Source: Natronoglomus mannanivorans
Lineage (GTDB): Archaea > Halobacteriota > Halobacteria > Halobacteriales > Natrialbaceae
Length of the DNA: 64,000 bases
NCBI GenBank assembly: GCA_025517485.1
Contig: JAOPKB010000011.1
Span: 123,813-187,812 of the forward strand
Direction: 5' to 3'
The notes under the pieces were generated by a model. That model was not told the DNA's origin, made no database searches, and saw nothing but the letters and a program-made list of their open reading frames with translations. Positions 7,457 to 16,865 of this stretch are shown here, in pieces (the stretch's first letter is position 1; each line of letters begins with the position of its first letter). Made by a program: the position numbers and the translations under genes.

Positions 7457-9106
7457 ATGCACACGATCAGCAAATTCGGTGCCGCTGTACTCATTGTTGG
7501 AGCAGTGATACTCGTCGGACCGACATTTGGATTTAGTTCGATTGCGGCTGACCGGGGTGTGGGTGTGAGCGTATCTCAGGAAAACGGACTCGTTGGGCTA
7601 GAACCAAGAGAAAACATCCAAGAGATCAATCGAGGGAATTCGAGGGTCGTCGGAGAAATCGGAAACAATGTCGATGGGACGATGGAGCTCACAGTGAGCG
7701 TCGAACAAGCACCTCTACAGATCACGAACGAAGACGAACTTGCGACACTCGAGAGTGGACAAACTCGAGATGTAGAGGTTGCGTGTGATGGCCAAGGGAA
7801 GGGGGACGGTCCCATTACAATCATTGTCGATATCGCAGTGGTATCCAGTGGTGTTACGATAGAACAGGCGTCGATGGACGTTCCAGTGAGCTATAACTGT
7901 GGAGGTCCGCCGGGTGGTGGAGACCCACCAGATAGCGGTGACCAGTTCGAAGTCCAAACCGTCGGGACTGGCGAGAGTGATAGCATTGCAGTATTCGAAC
8001 TCACAAATACAGGAGCAGCGCAAGAGGTTCACAGAGTTAGTCTCGACGGGACGACTGTCGGGGCAACACACGTCGAAAATCAAAACAGCGTCGAATTCCG
8101 TATAGACGACGAATCCGGGACAGAGATCGGCTCTGCTGAGCCACAAGGTAACCAACAGTGGAACATAGATGGCTCTCGGAAGAAAATCGATCAGGAACCA
8201 ACGATCGATGCTGATGAAACAGTGACGATAACAGTGGGTGAATTCTGGGATAATGACGGGAGTGTCGACCTCGAGGGCGGGACGATCGAATTAACGTTGT
8301 ACAGACAGGGGAACAACGCAATTCAATCGATTTCCGTGTCAGTTCCAGTTCAAGCATCAGGTGATGGTGATGTCGAGTCTGATGGAGATGTCATTGTAGA
8401 AGACAGCGACGAAGTATCAGGTGATATGAGCGCAGGTGGCGACGTCTCGACCGGATGGGAATCAGAAGTCGACGGCAACATAGATGCAAATGGAGACGTT
8501 TCGACCGGCGACTCGAGTGAGGTAGATGGGGACGTGGCTGCAGGTGATGACGCTTCGACCGGATGGGATTCGGAAGTCGATGGCAATCTCGAGGCAGGTA
8601 ACGACGTCTCAGTAGGTAGTGAGAGTGAAATCGGGGGCAATGTTGTCGCCGGTGGTAATGTGGAGACAGGATGGGATTCCACCATTGATGGAAGTGTTAA
8701 CGCAGGAGGCGACGTTTCGACAGGAGACTCGAGCGAAATTGATGGCGACATCAGCGCAGAGGGAGACGTAATAATCGGTAACTCAAGCGACGTGGATGGG
8801 GATATTATCGCAGACGGGAACGTATATATAAATGAGTCAGCGCAAGTAGATGGAGACATTACTGCCGGTGGGAACGTGTTCGTAGGTTGGAATGCAGAAA
8901 TCAGTGGAAGTGTCGATTCAGATGGAGATGTTTCAGTAAACGGTGGAGCAATTGACGGCAGTATGACTGCAGGTGGTAACATCGAACTTGAGTGGGGAAC
9001 AGAGGTGGGTGGTGACGTGCATGGAGATGGCGACGTAACGATCGATAGTGGTGCAGAAATCGATGGGACCGTCTCCACAGGAGGCGAGCTTGATGATCAA
9101 CGGTAA
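7457..9106 (+). CDS. Exported bactofilin-like beta-helix protein (long paralogue)
   Basis: A 549-residue protein with a hydrophobic signal ending in GPTFGFSSIAADRGV. A beta-rich region of about 130 residues follows, resembling DUF1102-like proteins and containing a Cys pair. A linker PPGGGDPPDSGD leads to a second beta-domain (about 165-295). From about residue 305 to the end there are about 13 acidic 18-residue coils of the form GDVSTGxxSEVDGDIxAG. It has no C-terminal membrane segment. The coil length equals that of bactofilin beta-helix windings. Cotranscribed with the membrane regulator just upstream. Function unknown; extracellular scaffold or matrix role inferred. Confidence 0.8.
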   Translation: MHTISKFGAAVLIVGAVILVGPTFGFSSIAADRGVGVSVSQENGLVGLEPRENIQEINRGNSRVVGEIGNNVDGTMELTVSVEQAPLQITNEDELATLESGQTRDVEVACDGQGKGDGPITIIVDIAVVSSGVTIEQASMDVPVSYNCGGPPGGGDPPDSGDQFEVQTVGTGESDSIAVFELTNTGAAQEVHRVSLDGTTVGATHVENQNSVEFRIDDESGTEIGSAEPQGNQQWNIDGSRKKIDQEPTIDADETVTITVGEFWDNDGSVDLEGGTIELTLYRQGNNAIQSISVSVPVQASGDGDVESDGDVIVEDSDEVSGDMSAGGDVSTGWESEVDGNIDANGDVSTGDSSEVDGDVAAGDDASTGWDSEVDGNLEAGNDVSVGSESEIGGNVVAGGNVETGWDSTIDGSVNAGGDVSTGDSSEIDGDISAEGDVIIGNSSDVDGDIIADGNVYINESAQVDGDITAGGNVFVGWNAEISGSVDSDGDVSVNGGAIDGSMTAGGNIELEWGTEVGGDVHGDGDVTIDSGAEIDGTVSTGGELDDQR

Positions 9107-9186
9107 TCAAAATCGGAAGCATCTAAGGAGGTACAGGCGCCACCCAATGCGAACGCCTTTTGAGCACCGCCCACCGACACACCAGT

Positions 9187-9510
9187 ATGTCGACCGAATC
9201 GATTAGCGACCGACACGAGCACGTCCGCTCGATCGGCGTGACAGCGTTCGCTGCCTTCGTCGGAATCGGCGCGGCGATCGCCTCGTCGATGCTCACGGGC
9301 GATCTGGCGCCGGCCGAGGCCGCGTCCGACAACCGGGCGCTGTTGATCGTCTTCGCGGCGATCTTCGTCCAGTTCCCGCTGATCAAAGCCATCGGGATCT
9401 ACGACGACGACGAGTTCGGCGTGAAACACTACCTGTTCATCACGTTCATGACCTTCTCACTGTGGTTTATCACGTGGGGAATCCTGCTCACCTCGGAGTA
9501 CACTGGCTAA
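9187..9510 (+). CDS. Conserved haloarchaeal membrane protein upstream of rli
   Basis: A 107-residue protein with three likely membrane segments (about residues 14-34, 46-64 and 78-100), each pair separated by short loops. Its small three-helix layout recalls EMC6-type proteins, but I could not confirm that. The start at 9187 was chosen over an upstream in-frame ATG at 9160 because a leaderless promoter-like sequence precedes it. Its stop is 1 nt before the start of the RLI gene, so the two are likely cotranscribed. Confidence 0.7.
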   Translation: MSTESISDRHEHVRSIGVTAFAAFVGIGAAIASSMLTGDLAPAEAASDNRALLIVFAAIFVQFPLIKAIGIYDDDEFGVKHYLFITFMTFSLWFITWGILLTSEYTG

Positions 9511-9511
9511 T

Positions 9512-11326
9512 ATGGCTGACGACAGTATCGCCGTCGTCGATCTGGACCGCTGTCAACCGGATCGGTGTAACTACGAGTGCAAGAACTTCTGCCCGCCAAA
9601 CCGCACCGGGAAAGAGTGCATCACGCTCCGCGGCGAGGACGCCCCGGAGGGCCAACCCGACCAGGTCCGCATCTCCGAAGAGATCTGTCTGGGCGAAACC
9701 TGCGGGATCTGCGTCGAGAAGTGTCCCTTCGACGCCATCGAGATTATCAATCTCCCCCAGGAACTTACCGACGACCCCGCCCACCGCTACGGCGAGAACG
9801 CCTTCTCGCTGTACGGCCTCCCCGCCCCCCAAGAGGGCAAGGTAACCGGTATCCTCGGCCCCAACGGCATCGGGAAGACCACCGCCGTCCGCATCCTCGC
9901 CGGCGAACTCGAGCCCAACCTCGGCCGCCACGACGAGTCCCCCGGCTGGGACGAGGTGCTCGAGGCCTACCGCGGCACCGAGATTCAAGACTACATCTCG
10001 GCCATCCGCGACGGCGAGGTCACGGTCGCTCGCAAGCCCCAGTACGTCGACCAGATTCCGGAGCAGTTCGACGGCAACACCCGGGAACTGCTCGAGAAGA
10101 CCAACGAACGCGACGCGCTCGACTCGCTGGTCGAGCGGCTGTCGATCGGCCCGGTCATGGATCAGGCGATCGACAAGCTCTCGGGCGGGGAATTGCAGCG
10201 AGTCGCCCTCGCGGCGACGCTCGCCCGCGACACCGACTTCTACTTCCTCGACGAGATCACGCCCTATCTGGACATCGGTCAGCGGGTGACCGCGGCGCAG
10301 TTGATCCGCGAACTCGCCGAGGAGGAAGGGAAGTCGATGCTCGTGGTCGAACACGACCTCGCGATCCTCGACTTGCTGGCGGACACGCTCCACGTCGCCT
10401 ACGGTGAGCCCGGCGCCTACGGTGTCATCACGACGCCGAAGTCGGTGCGAAACGGCATCAACGAGTATCTCGCGGGCTACCTCGAGAACGAGAACATGCG
10501 GATCCGACCGAACCCGATCCAGTTCGAAGAACACGCTCCGCGACCGATCGAGAACAGCGAGATCCTCGTCGAGTATCCGGATATCGCGAAGAGCTACGGC
10601 GAGGGCGAGTTCTCCCTCGACGTCAGGGGTGGCGAGATCCGCCGCAACGAGGTGCTGGGTATCGTCGGTCCGAACGGGATCGGGAAGTCCACCTTCGCGA
10701 AGTTGCTGACCGGTGCGCTCGAGCCGGACGAGGGCGACACGGACCTCGATCTCGAGATTTCCTACAAGCCCCAGTACGTCACCATCGACCAGCACATGCG
10801 CGTCGACGCGTTCCTCTCGTCGATCACCGATCAGTTCGGCTCGTCGTACTGGAACACGGAGATCGCCCAGCCGCTCCAGTTAGAGCGGATCATGGAGCAG
10901 AATCTCTCGGATCTCTCCGGCGGGGAGCGCCAGCGAGTGGCCATCGCCGCCTGCCTCTCCGACGAGGCGGATCTCTACTTGCTCGACGAGCCCTCCGCGC
11001 ACATGGACGTCGAACAGCGGGTGCAGGCCACCCGCGCGATTCGACGCTACGCCGAACAGCAAGACGCCACTGTGCTGGTCATCGACCACGACATCTACAT
11101 GATCGACCTGCTGGCGGACCGCCTGATGGTCTTCGAGGGCGAACCCGCCGAACACGGGCAGGCCGGCACGCCCCAGGACATGCGCGACGGGATGAACGAC
11201 TTCCTGAGCAACCTCGACATTACGTTCCGCCGGGACGAGCGGACCTCGAGGCCGAGAATCAACAAGCCAGACTCGCAACTCGACAGTCAGCAGAAACGCG
11301 AAGGCGAGTACTACTACGCGCCCTGA
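9512..11326 (+). CDS. Ribosome recycling ATPase RLI/ABCE1
   Basis: A 604-residue protein, the expected length. The N-terminus carries the eight cysteines of two 4Fe-4S clusters (residues 14-71, including CLGETCGICVEKCP). Two ABC ATPase halves follow: the first Walker A is GPNGIGKTT near 116-124 with LSGGELQR near 220, and the second is GPNGIGKST near 388 with LSGGERQR near 468. RLI/ABCE1 splits ribosomes after termination together with aRF1/Pelota and is universal in archaea. All key motifs are intact. The start is 1 nt after the upstream membrane-protein stop. Confidence 0.97.
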   Translation: MADDSIAVVDLDRCQPDRCNYECKNFCPPNRTGKECITLRGEDAPEGQPDQVRISEEICLGETCGICVEKCPFDAIEIINLPQELTDDPAHRYGENAFSLYGLPAPQEGKVTGILGPNGIGKTTAVRILAGELEPNLGRHDESPGWDEVLEAYRGTEIQDYISAIRDGEVTVARKPQYVDQIPEQFDGNTRELLEKTNERDALDSLVERLSIGPVMDQAIDKLSGGELQRVALAATLARDTDFYFLDEITPYLDIGQRVTAAQLIRELAEEEGKSMLVVEHDLAILDLLADTLHVAYGEPGAYGVITTPKSVRNGINEYLAGYLENENMRIRPNPIQFEEHAPRPIENSEILVEYPDIAKSYGEGEFSLDVRGGEIRRNEVLGIVGPNGIGKSTFAKLLTGALEPDEGDTDLDLEISYKPQYVTIDQHMRVDAFLSSITDQFGSSYWNTEIAQPLQLERIMEQNLSDLSGGERQRVAIAACLSDEADLYLLDEPSAHMDVEQRVQATRAIRRYAEQQDATVLVIDHDIYMIDLLADRLMVFEGEPAEHGQAGTPQDMRDGMNDFLSNLDITFRRDERTSRPRINKPDSQLDSQQKREGEYYYAP

Positions 11327-11447
11327 CGACCGCCGGTCCGTTCTTCGCGTACCGTTCGTCGACGCTCCACTCGCGAGTCACCCTCGAGTAGCGGCCGCAC
11401 GTTCCGCCTCAGGTGCTTTTTAGACACCCTGTGAGGAAACGACACTC

Positions 11448-12806
11448 ATGGTGAAAATCGCGTTCATCGGTGCCGGCAGCATCTCGTTCACACGACGACT
11501 CGTCCGTGATATCCTCTCCTTCCCCGAACTCCAGAACTCGACGCTCGCGTTGATGGACATCGACGAGGATCGCCTCGAGAAGAGTCGAGCCATGACGCAG
11601 GTACTCGTCGACGAACACGACCTGCCGACGACGGTCGAGGCGACGACCGACCGGCGAGCGGCCCTCGAGGGCGCGGACTACGTCATGTGTGCGATCCACG
11701 TCGGCGGCGAGGAGCCGTTTCGCAACGAGATCGAGATTCCACAGGCCTACGGCGTCAACCAGTCGGTCGGCGATACCCTGGGTCCGGGCGGGGTCTTCCG
11801 GGCGCTGCGGACGATTCCGACGATGGTCGACCTCGCTCGAGACATGGAGGAGCTGTGTCCCGACGCCCCGCTCTTACAACATACGAACCCGATGGCGATG
11901 GTCTGCTGGGCGCTCGAAGAGGCCACGGAGATCGACGTCTACGGCATCTGCCACAGCGTCCAGGGGACGGCCCACGACCTCGCCGAGTACGTCGACGTCC
12001 CCTTCGAGGACGTGGAGTACTGGGTCGCGGGTATCAACCACATGTCGTGGTTCCTCGAACTCGAGTACGAGGGGCGGGACCTCTATCCCGACCTCCGAGA
12101 GGTGATGAACGACCGCGAGAGCGAGGCCTACGCCGACGACGTCGTCCGGTTCGAGACGATGCGTCACTTCGGCCACTTCATCACGGAGTCGAGCCAGCAC
12201 CTCTCGGAGTACCTGCCGTACTTCCGGACGAGCGAGGAACAGATCGACGAGCTCACCGAACGGAGCAACTACCGGGAGGACCCCGACGAGTTCGAGTACT
12301 CGCCCGTCTGCTGGATGCCCACCGGCGAGTACCTGAAACAGTGGAGTTCGATCGATCCCACAGACGCCTTCGATCTCGAGGAGATGGACCGCTCGCTCGA
12401 CCGCAGCGCGGAGTACGCCTCGCGGATCGTCCACTCCCTCGAGACGGGCGAAGTTCGGCGGATGAACCTCAACGTCCCGAACGCGGGGCCGGACGCCGAA
12501 GGCGGCGGGCTGATCTCGAATCTCCCGGAGGAGGCGCTCGTGGAAGTCCCCTGTCTGGTCGACGGGACCGGCGTCCACCCCTGTTCCGTGGGGAAGCTCC
12601 CGTCGCAACTGGCGGCGCTCAACCGGACGAACATCAACGTACAGGAGCAGGGCGTTCGGGCTGCCCTCGAGGGTGACGAGGATGCCCTTCGCCGCGCCGT
12701 AAAACTGGACCCGCTGACGAGCGCGGTCTGTACGCTCGAGGAGGCGGACGAACTGGTCGACGAGTTACTCGAGGCGAACGCCGACTACCTGCCGGAGCTG
12801 TCCTGA
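11448..12806 (+). CDS. GH4 family glycosidase, alpha-galactosidase-like
   Basis: A 452-residue NAD- and metal-dependent glycoside hydrolase of family 4. The Rossmann motif GAGSISFTRR is at residues 7-16. The family signatures HTNPMAM, the Cys-His metal-binding ICHSVQGT, and AGINHMSWF are all present. GH4 enzymes oxidise C3 of the sugar, eliminate the aglycone and reduce the product again. The sequence resembles the MelA/alpha-galactosidase subgroup, but GH4 substrate range is hard to predict, so galacturonide or glucoside activity is possible. It stands alone, with a T-rich promoter-like run at about 11415-11422. Confidence 0.88.
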   Translation: MVKIAFIGAGSISFTRRLVRDILSFPELQNSTLALMDIDEDRLEKSRAMTQVLVDEHDLPTTVEATTDRRAALEGADYVMCAIHVGGEEPFRNEIEIPQAYGVNQSVGDTLGPGGVFRALRTIPTMVDLARDMEELCPDAPLLQHTNPMAMVCWALEEATEIDVYGICHSVQGTAHDLAEYVDVPFEDVEYWVAGINHMSWFLELEYEGRDLYPDLREVMNDRESEAYADDVVRFETMRHFGHFITESSQHLSEYLPYFRTSEEQIDELTERSNYREDPDEFEYSPVCWMPTGEYLKQWSSIDPTDAFDLEEMDRSLDRSAEYASRIVHSLETGEVRRMNLNVPNAGPDAEGGGLISNLPEEALVEVPCLVDGTGVHPCSVGKLPSQLAALNRTNINVQEQGVRAALEGDEDALRRAVKLDPLTSAVCTLEEADELVDELLEANADYLPELS

Positions 12807-13097
12807 CGTCCCGGCGGACCGTGGAGCCGTGGACCGTTTTCACGCGGATCCGCTCGTGCGATGTGGTCGCCCGGATCGACGGCGAACCGAACCGAAGACG
12901 GCTCGAGACGCCGACTCGAACGGATTCGAAAGCGCGAGAAGCACTGCTCGAGAGGGTGATAAATCGGTGGACACGAATCGCGAGTACCCCTACCCACGGT
13001 CCACCTTCCTATCAGGTCAGTCACGGGTCGAGGGAATATGCTTTGTGGTCTTCCAGCGGGCGTGCCATCGTCTCTCGAGCGGCAGCGGTCGTCACTG

Positions 13098-13985
13098 TCA
13101 CCCGCCACCGTCGAGTGCCCGCACGAACGCGACGAAGAGACCGATCAGCACCAGTACCAGACCCGGGACCGCGTACGCCAGCGCCGCGATCGGAACGGCG
13201 AGGCCGCCGGTCGCGCCGACGACCGCGCCGAGAACGGCGACGACGACCCCCACGAGGACCGCCCCCGCTGCCAGTGTCGCGATCGTCCCCTCGGAGAGCC
13301 CCTCCGGAGTCGGCGCCGGGCGCTCGAGCGGGTCGACCAGCCGCCACTGCGGTGAGGGGTCCTCCTCGCGTCCGAGGACGTCCCGAATGAGCGGCGGCAG
13401 TGACGCCGTCAGCCAGTCGCCGTCGTCCTCGTCGGCTTCGGGCCCGATGTCGGTTCGCGTCAGGTAGACCGTCTCCCCGAGGAGGTAGCCGATCGAGGAC
13501 GCGTCGTAGCCGACGTCTTCGACGATTCGCGCCAGGAGGAACTCCTCGGACCACGGGATCGGTTTCTCGAGCGTGAAGTCGACGCACACGTCGTGGGGCA
13601 GGGTGACCTCGAGTCGAACCGTCGTCTCGTCGATCGACGTGAGGTCGGTGACTCGTCCCTCGACGTAGCCTTCGGGCGTCGTGAGGAGGTCGATCCGACC
13701 GAGTTCGTCCTCGAGTTGGCGTTCGTGTGTCGTCTCCGCTTCGAGGAGGTCGTCGTAATCGCGACGCTGGTCGTGACTGTGATCGGAATCGTGGTCCTGA
13801 TCGCGACCGTGAGGCCGAGTGGGCGTGTAACTCGGCGTGTACCCGTCGGAGTGTGTGGCGGTCGAGTCGGTCCCACTCTCACTGGACCGGCCTTCGTCTT
13901 CGTCTCCGTCTCCATCGCGGTCGTCACCGCGTTCGATGTCGATCTCGACTTCGCCATCGTCGTCGACGCGGTGGTCGTCGTCCAT
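13098..13985 (-). CDS. Haloarchaeal hypothetical protein with two C-terminal membrane segments
   Basis: A 295-residue protein. The first 85 residues are low-complexity and rich in Asp, Glu, His and Ser. A soluble domain (about 90-220) follows, then two hydrophobic segments near 232-255 and 262-288 with many Gly, Ala and Val. I do not recognise the family. A GTG lies one codon upstream of the chosen ATG. It is isolated, with more than 250 bp on each side. Confidence 0.65.
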   Translation of the reverse strand: MDDDHRVDDDGEVEIDIERGDDRDGDGDEDEGRSSESGTDSTATHSDGYTPSYTPTRPHGRDQDHDSDHSHDQRRDYDDLLEAETTHERQLEDELGRIDLLTTPEGYVEGRVTDLTSIDETTVRLEVTLPHDVCVDFTLEKPIPWSEEFLLARIVEDVGYDASSIGYLLGETVYLTRTDIGPEADEDDGDWLTASLPPLIRDVLGREEDPSPQWRLVDPLERPAPTPEGLSEGTIATLAAGAVLVGVVVAVLGAVVGATGGLAVPIAALAYAVPGLVLVLIGLFVAFVRALDGGG

Positions 13986-14251
13986 CACAGTCCACCTCTA
14001 CGGCGTGCGTTCTGCGGTTCCAGACGGGGACGGGGGTTCGAACGCGTACGCGTGGCTCGTCGTGCTCGAGTTCGGCTTCGAGCTCGAGGGGCAACCGATC
14101 GCGATTGGCGTTCGGGAGTCGTTCTCACCCACATCCGCGTGTTCGTCACAGAGATATTACTCGAGAGTACTGCGTCTGGCGGGGTAAGCGTTTCACTCGG
14201 CATCTGATCGTCGGTTCGTGATGGCGAAAAGACGGCTATGGGTCCGAATCG

Positions 14252-14773
14252 TTAGCTAATCAACCGTTGACAGCTCCCACAGAGGTTCTCCTCTTTGATG
14301 TCGACTTCACGCACGGTCGGCGAGAAGTTCATCACGCAGCGGTTGTTGTCACAGTGCTCTAAGCCGTAGGTGTGGCCGATCTCGTGGACGATCTCCTTGC
14401 GAACGCGGTCTTCGAAGATGTCGGCGGCGCTCTTGTTCGAGAAGCCGCCGTCGGAGGAGGTCTGCAGGCGGTAGGTCGATACGACGCTGCCGCTGCCGTC
14501 GAGATAGGCGAGTCCGAAGACGTAGTTTCGCCGGCGATAGAAGAGGTCGAGGGGCGTGATGGCGATGTTCTTGTCGCCGCGGCCGACGCGTTCGGCCAGC
14601 TGGATGAAGTTCTCCGCGCAGTACTGGTTGCGCCCGGTGTCGTACGCGCCGTCGGGAACTGCCTGGGAGTCGTTGACCGTCACGTCACAGTCGTAGACAG
14701 ACCGCAGGGCTGCAGAGGCCGCCCGCTTGACCTTCGCGGGCACGTTTCCGACCGGCACGATGTCGACGAGCAT
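14252..14773 (-). CDS. Archaemetzincin zinc protease (AmzA)
   Basis: A 173-residue metalloprotease. The metzincin motif HEIGHTYGLEHC gives His130, Glu131, His134 and His140. The extra structural zinc site is formed by Cys141, Cys146, Cys165 and Cys168 (CxMNF and CGSC). A conserved Met (CVMNF) lies after the third His. Length and layout match archaeal archaemetzincins. The long upstream extension of the frame overlaps the divergent UPF0146 gene and was rejected. The physiological substrate is unknown. Confidence 0.93.
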   Translation of the reverse strand: MLVDIVPVGNVPAKVKRAASAALRSVYDCDVTVNDSQAVPDGAYDTGRNQYCAENFIQLAERVGRGDKNIAITPLDLFYRRRNYVFGLAYLDGSGSVVSTYRLQTSSDGGFSNKSAADIFEDRVRKEIVHEIGHTYGLEHCDNNRCVMNFSPTVREVDIKEENLCGSCQRLIS

Positions 14774-14812
14774 ACGAAACGATATGGTGGCCCCAGCCAT
14801 AAACGTCCCGCC

Positions 14813-15223
14813 GTGGGACACTCTCGTCGAGATACCGATGCGCTGGCCGACCGACTCGAGGCGTACGACCGACTGGTCGAAATCGGAATCGGCCGCCGGA
14901 CGGACGTCGCTTGCGCACTCGCCGACCGCGGCGTGTCGGTCACCGCGACGGACGTCCACACGCGATCGGTTCCCGACGGCGTGAACTTCGTCGCAGACGA
15001 CGTCGTCGATCCCGATATCGGGGTCTACGAAGGATGCGATGCGATCTACGCGCTGAACCTTCCGCCGGAACTGCATCGACCCGCACTCGAGGTCGCCCGC
15101 CGGGTCGACGCCGAGTTCCTGTTCACGACGCTGGGCGGCGACCAGCCGGCGGTGCCGGTTCGACGCGAAACGATCGGCAGAGAGACGGTGTTCGTCGCGA
15201 CCAGCCAGCGGACCGAACCGTAA
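14813..15223 (+). CDS. UPF0146 family protein
   Basis: A 136-residue protein with a GTG start 40 nt from the divergent archaemetzincin start. It has a degenerate Rossmann-like fold: [15 protein letters not shown] resembles the SAM-binding loop, then TATDVH and a [12 protein letters not shown] stretch. The length and motifs fit UPF0146, a euryarchaeal family with methyltransferase-like fold and no assigned reaction. The next gene follows on the same strand after 35 bp, so cotranscription is possible. Confidence 0.85.
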   Translation: MGHSRRDTDALADRLEAYDRLVEIGIGRRTDVACALADRGVSVTATDVHTRSVPDGVNFVADDVVDPDIGVYEGCDAIYALNLPPELHRPALEVARRVDAEFLFTTLGGDQPAVPVRRETIGRETVFVATSQRTEP

Positions 15224-15258
15224 GAAGAGACTATACGTTCACGCTCGAGAGAGGATCT

Positions 15259-15831
15259 ATGACCGCGTTGACGATCGTCGGCTTCGGCTTCGTCCTCGCG
15301 CTGTTCTCGCTTCCCGGCGTCGTCGTCCACGAACTCGCCCACAAGAAAGCGTGCGACTGGATCGGCGTGCCGGTCGTCGACGTCGTCTACTTCAGGTTCG
15401 AGAATCCGCCGGGCTACGTCCGGCACGTCGAACCCGACAGGTACCGGGCGTCGTTCGTGATCAGCGTCGCCCCGTTTCTGGTCAACACGGTCGTCGCTCT
15501 GGCCGCCTTCGCGGGCCTCGCGTGGCTCGTCCACTCGATCGAGACCGGCAGTCTCGAGGCGGTCTCGAGGGAGGGCGTCGTCGCCGCCGCCGTGCTGTGC
15601 TGGGTCGGAACGAGCGTCGGCATCCACGCGTTTCCGAGCACCGGCGACGCGAATACCCTCTGGACGCGAGCGCGGGCCGAGTGGCTCCGTTCGCCGGTCG
15701 TGATACTCGGGCTCCCGTTCGTCGTTTTGATCTACGTCGCCAATCTGCTCTCGCGACTCTACCTCGACACGCTCTACGCGATCGGACTATTACTCCTGGC
15801 GTGGTACGCCGTCGGCGAGGTCGCGATCTGA
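15259..15831 (+). CDS. Membrane metalloprotease-like protein (HExxH, DUF3267-like)
   Basis: A 190-residue integral membrane protein. The first hydrophobic segment is followed by [12 protein letters not shown], a zinc-protease HExxH motif at residues 24-28. Four further hydrophobic segments are visible. This matches the M50-like DUF3267 group found in haloarchaea. A third metal ligand is probably in the NTLWTRAR or nearby loop but is not certain. Start codon ATG 15259 follows a GAGAGGAT run. No substrate is known. Confidence 0.8.
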   Translation: MTALTIVGFGFVLALFSLPGVVVHELAHKKACDWIGVPVVDVVYFRFENPPGYVRHVEPDRYRASFVISVAPFLVNTVVALAAFAGLAWLVHSIETGSLEAVSREGVVAAAVLCWVGTSVGIHAFPSTGDANTLWTRARAEWLRSPVVILGLPFVVLIYVANLLSRLYLDTLYAIGLLLLAWYAVGEVAI

Positions 15832-15905
15832 ATTCGGCGTCCGTCGTCTCTATTCATCGACGACGATCAGAAACCCCCTTGTCGGTCGACTCCCTCGAGT
15901 CGCGC

Positions 15906-16790
15906 ATGAACGAGATAGCAGGAGACGTCGACAGCGTCGTCCTCGACATCGACGGCGTCCTCGTGGACGTCGCCGATTCCTACCGGCGGGCGATCGTCGA
16001 ATCCGTCGAGCGAGTCTACGATCGGACCATCCGCAAGGAAGACATCCAGCAGTTCAAGGACGCCGGCGGGTTCAACAACGACTGGGAACTCACCTACGCC
16101 GCCGCCCTCTACGTGCTGGCGACCGGCGAGGGCTACCGGAAATCGATCGACGAGTTCACCGACGCTATCGCCGCCGCGGGCGGTGGCCTCGAGGCCGCCG
16201 AATCCGTGATCCGCGAGGACCTCGGCGCGCGGGCGACCCAGCGCATCCTCGGTCGCTGGGACCGCGAGCGGCTTCGCGACGTCTTCCAGCAACTGTACCT
16301 CGGCGAGGAACTGTACCGCGGCCTCGAGGGCGGCGACCCCGACATCGAGACGCGCGGATTCATCCACGACGAACCGGTCATCCTCGAGGCCGCGACGATC
16401 GACGCGCTGACTGCGACCTACGACGTCGGCGTGCTCACCGGTCGCCCGGAGGCCGAAGCCGAGATCGCCTTGGAGCGAGTCGGCCTCGAGGTCGCCCCCG
16501 AGAACCGCTTTACGATGGACGACTGGGAGGAGGGGAAACCGCACCCGCGGGCGTTGACGACGCTGGCCGAGCGCTTCGAGTCCCGTCGAACGGCGTTCGT
16601 CGGCGACACCTTGGACGACGTGCGGACGGCCGTCAACGCGAGCGAAGCGGATCCCGACCGCGACTACGACGGTATCGGTGTCCTCACCGGCGGGCTCACC
16701 GGCGAGGAGGGACGGCGGAAGTACGAAGCCGAAGGCGCCGCGGCGGTCGTCGACTCCGTCAACGACGTTCCAGCGTTACTCGAGTCCTAA
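15906..16790 (+). CDS. TIGR01548 family HAD-type hydrolase
   Basis: A 294-residue protein. HAD motif I is DIDGVLVDV (residues 13-21), motif II the threonine in GVLTGRP, motif III the lysine in EEGKPHP, and motif IV is FVGDTLDD. The family is common in haloarchaea and is sometimes annotated as a phosphatase; the substrate is unknown. All four catalytic elements are intact. A long insert (about residues 30-160) forms the cap domain. It stands alone, and the start follows a short spacer after the metalloprotease gene. Confidence 0.88.
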   Translation: MNEIAGDVDSVVLDIDGVLVDVADSYRRAIVESVERVYDRTIRKEDIQQFKDAGGFNNDWELTYAAALYVLATGEGYRKSIDEFTDAIAAAGGGLEAAESVIREDLGARATQRILGRWDRERLRDVFQQLYLGEELYRGLEGGDPDIETRGFIHDEPVILEAATIDALTATYDVGVLTGRPEAEAEIALERVGLEVAPENRFTMDDWEEGKPHPRALTTLAERFESRRTAFVGDTLDDVRTAVNASEADPDRDYDGIGVLTGGLTGEEGRRKYEAEGAAAVVDSVNDVPALLES

Positions 16791-16835
16791 GCCGGACTCG
16801 CACCGTTCCGCATCCGTTCCTGTCAGTACCGAAGA

Positions 16836-16843
16836 CATATAAC
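16836..16843 (+). promoter_or_regulatory. TATA box for the gene at 16866
   Basis: CATATAAC lies 23-30 nt before the ATG at 16866, the spacing expected for a leaderless archaeal transcript. This supports the ATG at 16866 over an in-frame GTG at 16857. Confidence 0.55.
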
Positions 16844-16865
16844 ACGGTGTTTAGAAGTGAACACG

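Noticed and set aside
14372..14812. Extended start of the UPF0146 gene
   Set aside because: It lies opposite the archaemetzincin gene, and the family start is near 14813.
14911..15258. Longer start of the metalloprotease-like gene
   Set aside because: This part is Arg-rich shadow of the UPF0146 gene.
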